Part shown: positions 10,839-20,357 of the stretch, piece by piece
Position numbering within the stretch: position 1 is the first letter of the stretch
Layout of the letters: the number at the start of each line of letters is the position of its first letter
Assembly: GCA_051530055.1 (NCBI GenBank)
Contig: CM121342.1
Location: 9,362,001-9,426,000 of the forward strand
DNA: 64,000 nucleotides
Reading direction: 5' to 3'
Source: Neoechinorhynchus agilis
Taxonomy: Eukaryota; Acanthocephala
Program-made: the position numbers and the translations under genes
The notes under the pieces: model-generated
Database searches by the model: none
What the model was told of the DNA's origin: nothing
What the model saw: the letters and a program-made list of their open reading frames with translations, nothing else

Positions 10839-11756
10839 AGGCCCCATACGTTTCCACACCGAAGAAGACAAAATGGTAATTTCGGATTAGCTCCCTGTAT
10901 TTTGAGCATTCCCGATCCTCTGCAGCCGTCGCCGCTCCTCCTGGACCTTTTTTCGAGTGGCTGATGTTGGAGTTTGCCAACGTGTCCACACACGTTGCAT
11001 CCCACAACAAACATTTTCCCTCCCGCCAAGGAAATACGGTCACGCCATCAGGGCGTCTTCCATCTAATCTACAAAGATTAGTGGGTTCTAGAATGTTTGG
11101 AAGGGAAAGCGTTTTTAGAGTCCTACTCAGAACGGCATTTATTTCAGCATGCCTTGGAAATCGTCCCGATGACGTCTTGCATATGAGACCGTGTCTCCCC
11201 GAAGAGTCCACTATAGTGCCGCAGCGCCAGCGATGCGGGATGCAAATCGGTAGACCTAATCTCAAAGATACTGCGACCCTGACGACTGAATCAGCAAGGA
11301 GATTTTTTAGGTTTACCTACAGGGAGAGCATTCAGCCATGCTCCCGACTCCTTCGTGGAACAGGCTACCAGCCGGACCTGAGACACCTCACTCAGAAGAT
11401 CTTTGAAAGAGTTGTGAATCTTCTGAACAAGAGGAATGTCCCAAGACGACTTTGCATTCATCTGCGGGGAGCTCGTTGATGCCTGTCAATTAATGCCATT
11501 GAGATAATCCTGTTTCAAAGATCGCATCCTTCAGTGATGTGCCTAAAATGGCATCGGCATAGACTTTACTTGCCCGGCAAGAGGAGAGGAAGGCAGGTAA
11601 AGCGACGTCTGAAGTGGTGCGAACTCCCAAACAACCATAAGCCGTGGGAAAAGTAGCCTGTCACCAACCTGTGTCCGAAAATTTGACATTCAATATATGT
11701 CCCAGCTGCTTACGAATTACCCCGTCGAGCTCTCCTAACAATTTGTCTTCTCTGGA
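10839..11756 (-). mobile_element. RLE-type LINE fragment, copy 2
   Basis: The minus strand reads the end of RT, then PHRWRCGTIVDSSGRHGLIC (Cys-rich), NILEPTNLCRLDGRRPDGV, FPWREGKCLLWDATCVDTLA and NYHFVFFGVETYGAS. From about 11280 upstream it matches 30570-31100 (plus strand) closely, so it belongs to the same subfamily as the 29243-31265 copy rather than that of 2670-4480. It is disrupted by frameshifts, cut on the 3' side by module B, and on the 5' side by module C. Confidence 0.85.
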
Positions 11757-12111
11757 ATTTAATCGTCTTTTCAGATTTTCAAACTTTAAAATGTTTTCCG
11801 CATTATTTTCACAATTCAGCAGAAAAATTTAATTTTCTATTTGTAATTGGTCGATACTTAATGAATCGCTCATTGTATTTACTCTTCGAGCTCTCCTTTT
11901 TCGCTTACTGGGGAAATTGTAACTTTTCATGCATTTGATTGGGATAAAAGAGAACCATTCTAGGTTTTTCACTTTACAATTTTATAGTTTGACCTAAGAA
12001 ATGAATGACCGGCGAACAGATTATCAATGCGATAATAGCTAAGCTTAATCGCAAGTGTAGAAAATGACGCCATTATTATAACACGTTTTATTTGTAGATT
12101 TACAAGGAAAA

Positions 12112-12133
12112 GGACCCATGTACCTTTGGGTCC
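12112..12133 (-). other. Conserved LINE 3'-terminal hairpin, copy 1
   Basis: GGACCCA and TGGGTCC pair across an 8-base loop. The same 7-bp stem with a variable loop occurs at the same place in the copies at 39439-39460 and 62386-62407. 3' stem-loops recognised by the element's RT are known in several LINE families; that role is inferred here. Confidence 0.6.
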
Positions 12134-12167
12134 TCATAAATACACAGATATATTAATGTTTTTTGTG

Positions 12168-12264
12168 TGTCCGTTCTGGTGGGAATGTCCGGTCTGGGGA
12201 TGTCCGCTCGAGTGGGAATTTCCAGTCGGGGATGTGCGTTCGGGTGGGAATATCAAGTTTTGTT
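12168..12264 (-). repeat. LINE 3' UTR minisatellite, about 3 x 32-33 bp, copy 1
   Basis: Units begin TGTCCG/TGTGCG and share a GGTGGGAAT-like core. Three degenerate units are visible here and at 39495-39592. The copy at 62220-62440 has only a partial version. Confidence 0.6.
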
Positions 12265-12930
12265 ATGTCGATATGTAAGGTACCGGGGAATGTGATGTCC
12301 GTTCCGTTGGGAATTGGCGGATATTGTTTGCAGGAGTGCTTCTAAGGTTGATCTTTCCTCAGAATCACTTCAGGTTATGATATCCGAGAAGATTGGGCAG
12401 CATGGAAAATGGAGCGTAGATATAAGGAGTTGCGAGGTATAGGAGGATGAAACGAATTAGGATTACGAGTGCTGTGCTCGTGTGAAAAGGGAGCGATATG
12501 TGGAAGAAATTGTGGTGTAAGGGTTGAGAGGCGTTTTGATTGTTTTATGAAAATAGCATCAAGGCATTCGGTGAGAGGGGGAAAACCGGCTGTGCAAATT
12601 TTAGATGCTCTTTTGTGAAGAATTTCAAAACGGCGGATTAGATATTTGGAAAGGTTGCAAAATACGGGGTTACCGTAGGTGAGGGATGGTAAGATTAAGC
12701 AGAAGTAAAATTTGTAGAGGTCGGGTGAAGGGATTCCTAAATGTCGCAGGCGTTTGAGGAAATAAATTTTAAAAATGTTGTGCTTGAGGGAGAGAGTGAT
12801 GTGCGAGTTCCATTTCAAATTTGATTGAAATTGGATACCCAGAATTCTCAGGGAGGTGACTCGTAGAATGTCATTTAGAAGCTCAGGGGATGTTGTGGAG
12901 TTGCGGTAGAGAGATGGGATCATTTCGGAG

Positions 12931-15112
12931 GACAGCAAAAGGTGTGGATGGAAGAGATGTTCAAAATGGTGTCCAAGGCCCAGATTGAACAGAAAAATGT
13001 GATACGGGGAGCATAGATAACCCCATTCCGCACTTTCGATGGAGTCGAGAACTGGGCCGAGTACGTAGAACAAGCCGAAGCCCACATGGAAATCAATGGA
13101 ATCAAAGAAAGCGACGAAGAAAAGCGTAGATCCTGTCTATTGGCCTGGGTGGGTCCAAAGATTTACACAGAGCTAAAGAAGATGGTAGCTGGCCGACCGT
13201 TCGACGAAGTCAGCTATGTAGATGTCAAGTCGCTGATTGACGCTTACGTAGCACAGCCAATGCACCAGATAACGGCGCGCTACCTCTTTAGAACATGCCG
13301 TAAAGCAGAAGGACAAACTCAGGCCGAGTGGGCTACAGCACTACGAGGAGCTGCACGAGGATGCGGTTTCTACAACAAGGAAGTTAAGGATGAACGATCA
13401 GCGGTCGACGAAAGGATTAAGGATCATATAATCGTGGCGACACCCTCGAAAGCTTTAAGAAAAGCTGCGATGCAAGGCAAGGATTCAGCATCATTGGAGG
13501 AAGTCTTAAAGATTGCCGAAGCGATCGAGGTAGCAGAAAAGGCGAGTGAGCTGTTATGTGATTCAAAAAGTAACGAGCGTTCGGATCAAAGAGGAGAGGT
13601 CGAGGTTGATCGAATAATAAGAAGTCAAAGGTTCACAAGGAAATCAGAGGATAAGCGAGTACAAGAACCGAAAGAGTTCGGTAATCGATGTGGAAAGTGC
13701 GGATTCGTTCATCGAGATAAAGTTCAATGTCCGGCAAGTAGAGGAAAATGTTACAAGTGTGGTATTAGCGGACATTTTGCCCGAATGTGTAGAAAAGCGT
13801 GGGTGAGACAAGCAGAAGCGGTAAAAGGAGCGCAGCCTAGAGAGGATGAGTGGGAACTTTAGAAAGATTGGTTGTTATGGGCTGATCTGCACTGCAAATG
13901 ACGAGGGTAATCGAGCAGAAATAACGGCGAGGGTCGATGGATGTCAAGTGACAATGAATTTTGATACTGGCGCGGAAGTTAGTATCATCGACGAGGATAT
14001 GTGGAATAAGATCGGAAAGCCGAGTTTGAAAGCGACGAAGCGATTGAAGGCGTTTGGAGGATCCGAAATCGACTGTCTGGGCAAGTGCAAAGTGAGAATC
14101 GAAACAAGAGGGATAAAGAAGAATACAGTGGTGCACGTGGTAAAAGGAACGAAGGGATGTTTATGGGGGATTGACTGGATAAAGCTGTTTGATATGGAGT
14201 TACCCCCTTCAGTGATCGTCAGGGGAATAAAGACCGTACAGGAGTCAGTGGATGAGATGCTAAAACAGTTTGAAGTACTTTTCGAGGAGAAGTGTACCCC
14301 CATCAGGAATTTCAGAGTAACACTGCCGATTGCAGACGGTGCTCAGCCCACGTGGATACCAGCGAGGAGAGTACCGTGGGCATTACAGGATGCGGTAGTT
14401 AAAGAAATGGAACGATTGACGAACAAGGGGGTATTGGAACGAGTGGAGACAGGCGACACAAATTTAGAATGGGGAACCCCTATGGTCATCACGAAGAAAA
14501 GTAATGGACAAATACGAATCTGTGCGGATTTCAGAATCACCGTCAATAAAGCTTAAAGGCAGGACAGCTATCATATGCCAACTTTCGACGACATGCTACA
14601 GAGATTGGGGAATGGCAAGAAGTACTCTACTATTGATTTATCGGATGCTTACTTGCAGTTAGAGGTGGCAGACGACCATAGGAAACTCCTAAATATATCG
14701 GCTCCATGGGGATTGTTCCGGTACCGGAGGATGCCGTTCGGACTAAGTTGCGCTCCGCAGATATTCCAGAAATTTATAGACAATTTGTTGATAGATATCC
14801 CAAGTACCGGAGCTTATCTCGACGATATAATCATCTCTTGAAAGAATGACGCAGAACATCTCCAAAATTTAAAGGCAGTGCTCGAGCGACTTGAGGAGGC
14901 AGGGATAGGCATCAAAAGAGATAAATGTAGATTTATGGAAGCACGGGTGAGATATTTGGGGCACAGCTTAGAAGACGGGAAAATAAAACCGCAAGGAGAA
15001 AAGGTGACTGCGATAACGTCGGCGCGATACCCACGAAATAAAAAAGAGCTTAAGTCGTTCATCGGTATGGTCAACTATCTAGAACGCTTCATTCCCGAAT
15101 TGCAATCTCACT
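12931..15112 (+). mobile_element. Ty3/Gypsy LTR-retrotransposon fossil (gag, protease, reverse transcriptase)
   Basis: Plus-strand parts in order are a Gag with two CCHC-type zinc knuckles near 13690-13790, an aspartic protease with FDTGAEVSI, and reverse transcriptase including AYLDDIII. Gag and the protease-pol frame overlap near 13846-13862, a layout in which Gypsy elements commonly use frameshift read-through. The copy is broken, with about three or more breaks, and no LTR is visible. It is flanked by module C on the left and the FOXO-like repeat on the right. Gag and RT are related to, but clearly diverged from, the 20358-23354 copy. Confidence 0.9.
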
Positions 15113-16260
15113 GAAGTTGTAATGACTCCAAAGTAAAGAATTTATCTGACTACTTATTAAATGGTTCATCAGTTCGTTTATCTGGTGCTTTTTGACCTTT
15201 TCCGTGATTTTCTTACAGGAACGAATTATATGGAAGTGTCGGACGAACAGTTGTCTGAACAGGCCAAATGGCTAGCATGGGAACTGGCGCCTTTTAACGT
15301 ATCAGATAGATAGTGCATTACTTCAGTAGCTGCAATATCCGAAGCCGCTAAAAGATAATGAGTACTTCCATGAGACGGTTGGTTCCAAATTGCACAGAAA
15401 TTTACTGGAGAAGTACGCTTGCATGGTTTAAAACTTGTGTTGGAGCATTTTATTTGCTTGTTCAGAATATCGCCCTTATCTTCATTTGTTTCTTTAATTG
15501 AGCGAACATGAACGCTTGTACTTTATAAAATTTGTATGGACAGAACTTAGAATTATACAATTAACCGTTTGTCCCTGAAATTTAACACTTTCCATTGCAA
15601 TTAACGCATTGAAAATCGAGGTAAATTGCCCAAGCACAAAATAACTACTTTCTAAGAACAATAAATCCGCATTGTATGATCGTAGTAGGTTGAATTATCT
15701 ACGAACATTTTGTTGAAAATTTCCTTGATGTATTTGGGCTGGTTGATTCCATGGAGTGTAATTCATCGCAAATGTTATTTTGTTTGCTTCAGGGTTATAC
15801 GTGTGATCTCTGATAAGAGGCTGTTGATTGCGTTCGTTGGGCAGATATGAATATTGTGCAGCTTTCTTTATAACATGGCTTTCGGTTGTAAAGGGATTGG
15901 GAATGTATCTATTTCTTGTCTGTGTAGCCCACTGTCCTCTTCCCAGTCTACGCCGGCGGTTTACCTGTCCACTGTAACGTCTTTTTTGCTAGGCTTTTCT
16001 TTATGTTGTTTTCAACATACGTTCAATAGAATGCTTTACATCCCATGATTCTCATAAATCCTACGAATTCATGATGGACATAAACTGTGCCAAATCGATT
16101 TCCTTTTTCACGTTCAGTAATACAATATATGGAACGTTATTGATCATCCATCGAAAAATTCGTCGCAACATTAAGCGTTGCTCCCTGCATGTTGTAATCG
16201 TCCTTTTTAATAAACTGAGCAAAAGTCTCAAATTTTCAAGGATATTTTTTCTTTCAGGAT
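15113..16260 (-). pseudogene. FOXO-like fork-head repeat, copy 1
   Basis: 15113-15510 is nearly identical to 50470-50877. Farther right, 15740-16260 is a diverged relative of 50000-50480. At 16124-16198 the minus strand reads EQRLMLRRIFRWMINNVPYI, 15 of 25 residues equal to the 50 kb copy over the longer stretch. FOXO proteins have the same S-x-EKRLTL...WM...VPYF arrangement in helices 1-2 of the fork-head domain. The recognition helix and wing are not found, stops surround the motif, and no function is expected. A separate basic segment follows. The assignment rests on one short motif. Confidence 0.4.
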
Positions 16261-16489
16261 TCCTTTACATTCTTAGTTGCCGTCTGACCTTGTGGATTTA
16301 TTGTCTGAGTTGCTGCTGGTTATGTGCCGTATACCATTCTGGTGTTATCATGAGTCTGAACATCATTAAATTTTAGTTTGCCCCTTATATTAGGTTTATT
16401 TTTTAGCCATAAAACCAAACCAATTACATCAGAGAAGTGATATAACACCATAGTCTCTAATGCACAGTTAAATGTTTGTACATTCTTTT

Positions 16490-16552
16490 TTGACTTGTGG
16501 GGAAGATAATCCCGGTTAAAAATCATTTTATTGTTCTGGAATATTTCGCGAG
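16490..16552 (+). repeat. 63-bp inverted repeat, left arm, bounding module A copy 2
   Basis: Begins TTGACTTGTGG and ends ATATTTCGCGAG. It is the inverted counterpart of 19628-19690, with 58 of 63 bases matching. Module A sequence starts directly inside it. Confidence 0.8.
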
Positions 16553-17452
16553 GAAACCTCGCCTTATCAATCATTGTTTATCCGGATTCTCAGATACCTC
16601 TAGGAGGCGGGATTCATCTGTGAGTTTCCACCCTTCGGCGGTATTTCGTCTCCTTCGGTTGTGCGTCATTGGCGGTAACGGATTCGAACCAGCTGACCCT
16701 TAACTGGGATCAATGTGAGTTTCCTACCACAAACCGGCTTGCCAGTAAAAACCTTAAAATATGAGTCTGAACGGTGATTTACTATCCAGCAGTAGTATTC
16801 GCGTATCCTACCGGTATTCCATATCTTGAATTTTAGGTGCGATCCGGAACGTAACGGTTGACTGCCTATCCAAAAGCAGTATCTGTGATCATAGTCTGCG
16901 TTGTATTATTAGTCAGTTGAATGTCTCTAAAATTATCGAAGTTCTGGAAATTGTCCAGTCGATCAAGATTATTCACCGGAGCAGTTTGCTTCTTTAAATT
17001 TGACAGTGTTACAAAGATCAAGGATCAACGTGAATAGACGATCTTCACTTTTTGAGGGCCGATTATATACTCCTGGATGCATCATTGAAACATTGACACC
17101 TAATCCAAGTGAGATGAGTTCAAGTGATCTTACTCGAAGTTAATATTTTATGGGAGCGTCAATAGATGATAATTGGCAGGATAAGATGTTATTGAACATT
17201 AGATAATTCGGATAAATTTAAAATTACAGGAATTTGGTTTCGAGTACTCATCGAAGATACTCAGTTTCTGCGGTTGTTTTTAATTTATCAATAAATGCAA
17301 ACGTTGACACTTGTCGGATTAAATATTCCTGCTCGTCTAAATGTTTTAAAAGATGGGTTGGTTCCTCATCGAATGTTGGTCTGCACGATATAGAAGTTCA
17401 ACAAGTTAGTTGTTGTTTTGTTCTCTGGAAAATGTCTATATTAAAACCCTTA

Positions 17453-18870
17453 TTGTCATATATCATTGTCCTCGGGGTGAATTTGATTGTACGTTGGCGA
17501 ATCCTGTCCCCGGTGTTTTCGTTACTCATTTATTTTAGAAATATTTCGCAAGGTTTCCTTGTCTCTTCAGTCTATCTAAAATGGAGGACATAGACAGCAT
17601 GTACAGCCGGTCACGTCTGGATGTAGCTCAGATCCGCGGGTTTTCTAATACCAGAAGTGTGGGGAGTTCCATCCGCACACACCTCTTGCGGTTTGTTGCC
17701 GACTAATTTGCCCGTTATGCTACGCAACTTTGGTAGCACCAGCGTGTGGTTTGATTTATTGCCTTCCATCGTCGGATTTCCCCGGATGTGAATGGCCTCA
17801 AGAATCAGTCTTCTTCTAAGATATGGTTCGCTGGTTATGAATCTCGCCTTTTCAAAATCCGCCTTGTGCTGGATTGTTTGCTAGTGGTTCGAGATTGCTG
17901 AGGATTTGTCGAATGTCCTGCATGCTTGTTTATGTTGCGAAATCCGTTTCCTGATCCCTTGCATGATTTGTCCAATGTAGACCTTTGGGCATTCTGCACA
18001 TGGGATTTTGTATATCATTGATTTGGTCTCTTGCTTGGTTTTCCTCTTGAGAATGCCCGCAGTGGATGCGCCCATTTGTTGTAAATCAAAAGATTTGGAG
18101 CGAGGTATTTGAGGCGCCTCAGTTTTTCGGTCGCGTTGTCACTTATGTGGTTAAAGCCAGTTTATTTGAGGGAGATGCTTGCAGTATCCTTGCTGTCCAA
18201 TAATGGATGCCGAGGCTCGGCATTTTCATCGCCGTTGATATTCTCATTGCCATTTTATACAGCGCGCAGACTGCGGGAGCCACTCATCTCACCGCAGCCA
18301 ACTGCTGTATTTTGGTACGCATACTGTTGTAGTGCGTAGCAGTTTCGATAATGTCGCCAAAACATAGCCCACGGGCCGTTACACAATATTGATCGAACGC
18401 CGTTGAAATGGCCAATACACTAATGGCTGAGGAAAACAAAGCTAATCGAAAACAGTCAGGGGCATCGACTGCAGCCATATATGACTCTTCCAACTTAATA
18501 TCCTCGTCCGATGCATCCCTCACCAAGCCAAGTAAGTGAAGAAAAGAATTGCCAAAATGTGGCTTCGGCCACTCAAGGACGGAGACTTCCAATGTACCAG
18601 TAAATCCTCCAACCCGACTCTGGTGCCGGGTGGGACCCCAACGGGCAAAGACAGACGCTGCTCGATGGAAACCAGCAATTGCAGCGGAGAATTCGCGACG
18701 CATTGACATCAGCCTTATTATTGTCTAGCTATGCATGACGGAGTGTTCGGCATGACGCTACTTATGAGTGCATTGATTCTACGGGCCAAACGACAAGGAA
18801 AACCTTGCGAAATATTTCTAAAATAAATGAGTAACGAAAACACCGGGGACAGGATTCGCCAACGCACAAT
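17453..18870 (-). mobile_element. Penelope-like element, second copy (within module A)
   Basis: Same insertion as 900-2238, inherited through duplication of module A. The 10-base target duplication AAAACCCTTA is at 17443-17452 and 18871-18880. The GIY-YIG part lies near 17611-18153 on the minus strand and reads YKIPCAECPKVYIGQ, closer to the family's usual Y-I-G-Q than copy 1. A stop interrupts the frame around 17881, so the endonuclease tail is separated. About 70 bases between the cargo ORF and the endonuclease are kept here and lost in copy 1. Confidence 0.8.
18284..18709 (-). CDS. Hypothetical protein carried inside the PLE, copy 2
   Basis: A 141-residue open frame, the counterpart of 1609-2046. 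From SRVGGFTGTLEVSVLEWPKP onward the residues match copy 1 with few replacements. The N-terminal 30 residues are Arg-rich here (MSMRREFSAAIAGFHRAA). A two-base length difference near 18620 relative to copy 1 means the two start regions cannot both be original. No family recognised. Confidence 0.4.
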   Translation of the reverse strand: MSMRREFSAAIAGFHRAASVFARWGPTRHQSRVGGFTGTLEVSVLEWPKPHFGNSFLHLLGLVRDASDEDIKLEESYMAAVDAPDCFRLALFSSAISVLAISTAFDQYCVTARGLCFGDIIETATHYNSMRTKIQQLAAVR

Positions 18871-19108
18871 AAAACCCTTATTTTCAACAATTCCGTAAAT
18901 CGAAAATTGTTTATAAAACCATTTCGAGACCGATGACGCCACCGTTATTATCAGTTGTTTTCGGATAGATTTGCGACGGGCCGTTCTCAGCGATGGCATC
19001 GGCATTTCGAAGTATAAATTTCGTTAAGTCTTCAAGTTCCCGGTTGGAATCGCTTATCATTCGATTTGGTTCGACAATTTCTTGCTCCTTAGACCGTGTA
19101 GAAACTAT

Positions 19109-19318
19109 TCAGAGACACTGTTTCTGAGCGTTTATTAAGTTTGTAGCCATTGACAATGCGGATTCCGCAATGTTCAAAGGTGCTGTTCTCAGCAAAGGGG
19201 CAAATATTCTATCGAAATTTACCGGTTCGATACTTCGAGTTGAAGGCACTGAAGGAAATGACACTCCTAAACTCATTAGAAACAATGGAATCGATTCGAG
19301 TTTTAATGTGGAACTCAA
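19109..19318 (-). pseudogene. Remnant of the zinc-binding ORF module, copy 2
   Basis: A 69-residue frame reading SIEPVNFDRIFAPLLRTAPL and ATNLINAQKQCL. It matches 53824-54033 and the broken version at 2504-2667. The Cys-pair part is absent here. The role is unknown. Confidence 0.4.
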
Positions 19319-19344
19319 TCGATGTTGATTTGCTCATCACATTC

Positions 19345-19627
19345 TGGCTCGCTAGAATCCGCATGCATTAAATTGTAGCCTCCATAATTAAAATTTGGTT
19401 TTTAAACCGTTGAGCATCAGTTGTCGGAATATTATCGTTCCATCGTTCAGTCAAACGTAAAAGGATTCTGTTGATTTCTGGATTCATGTCTCTATCTGAA
19501 ATTTTTATACGTCTCCTCGGGAAAGACAATCGAACAAGGAACGATATTGCGAATTATCACGTATCTCATCGATAAAATCCATCGGGGTGGTAAATTTTGA
19601 CTCGTGGTGAAGTGTGCTGAAATTTTT
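19345..19627 (-). mobile_element. LINE endonuclease-RT linker fragment
   Basis: Closely matches 55565-55850, where the same sequence continues into an APE-type LINE endonuclease. The minus strand contains RILL-RLAERWND-like reading. It is cut at 19627 by the right inverted arm. The left junction GGCTCGCTAGAATCC is the uninterrupted form of the site occupied by a PLE at 54073-55564. Confidence 0.65.
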
Positions 19628-19690
19628 CTCGCGAAATATTTCAGAACAATAAAGTGATTTTTAACCGGGATCATTTTCACCACAAGTCAA
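19628..19690 (-). repeat. 63-bp inverted repeat, right arm
   Basis: Inverted match to 16490-16552, ending CCACAAGTCAA. No obvious target-site duplication is seen outside the pair. 63 bases is long enough to mark the two as related terminal repeats or two inverted copies of a small element. Confidence 0.8.
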
Positions 19691-20357
19691 GATATTACGT
19701 ATCTGTTTTGGTGCTCAACACAAAAACCAATGAAGAATGCGGTCTCGGTGATTGTAATAATGATTGCATAAAGACGGGTATTTCAACCGCGTTAATCTTG
19801 TGAACTTCCTGTATCATGGTTTTTATGAAAATTTTAAACTTTTAAATATAAAATTTTCGTAAAAACCATGATTACAAAAAATCTTATGTTTTTGATCTGC
19901 TTTCAATACATCCAATTTTAAAATGATTTCGTACAGAGGTTTCGCAGCTTGACCAGTGGCTTGAAATGGCGGTCAGTGGTGAGTTCGTTGCTTTGTTTTA
20001 GGAATTAAATTTTTGAACAAATCACAATGCTCGCATAGACAAATGCCAGTTTCAATCTTTGTTGTCTGTAAAAGAAATTTGGAATTACGAAAAACCAATG
20101 GGCACCTTTTGCGTAAATGTTCATCATGAACACAATGGAAGCGTTTGACAGAAATTCAAGATTTGTTTTAGCGCTAAAATGTTCGACTTTCGTGGATAAT
20201 ATCGATAATGAGTGTGACATTCACGGCGAACCGATTGGTAAATGTTTTCACCGACAACATCTCACGAACGTTCGATTAATTGTGTTATTGTCGAAAGAGG
20301 AACCGAAATCATCAAATGGTTTCAACCAGATGATTGCCTGTATCGTCCGGTGGCTCG
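19691..20357. other. No gene seen
   Basis: AT-rich. It contains a near-palindrome around TTATAAAAATTTT-like sequence near 19820-19870 (ATGGTTTTTATGAAAATTTT and its inverse). Short frames at 20005-20220 and 20117-20464 overlap on opposite strands and resemble nothing known to me. Confidence 0.4.

Larger units (their letters stand above)
11757..12930. repeat. Module C, copy 1 (LINE 3' end plus its downstream flank)
   Basis: Nearly identical to 39002-40257. The match covers the last part of an APE-type LINE and also about 330 bases beyond its 3' end (11757-12090). The pair therefore arose by duplication of a genomic segment rather than by two LINE insertions. Relative to copy 2 it lacks roughly 85 bases near 11847. 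Confidence 0.85.
12090..12930 (-). mobile_element. APE-type LINE, 3' end of ORF2 and 3' UTR
   Basis: The minus-strand frame from about 12930 to 12375 encodes the post-RT region: SLRILGIQFQSNLKWNSHI, LRHLGIPSPDLYKFYF, then IRRFEILHKRASKICTAGF. This is the pattern of Jockey/CR1-like LINE C termini. The UTR contains a three-unit minisatellite (12168-12264) and a hairpin (12112-12133), followed by AATAAA-like sequence. The same family is present at 39410-41790 and 61548-62440. The copy is cut on its 5' side by a Gypsy fossil. Confidence 0.8.
16553..19345. repeat. Module A, copy 2
   Basis: Full version of the block at 1-2667, carrying the same PLE at 17453-18870. It extends beyond copy 1 on the right (to 19345) into sequence also present at about 54060, then into LINE endonuclease linker sequence. 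Together with the inverted arms it makes a 3.2-kb unit, 16490-19690. Confidence 0.9.
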
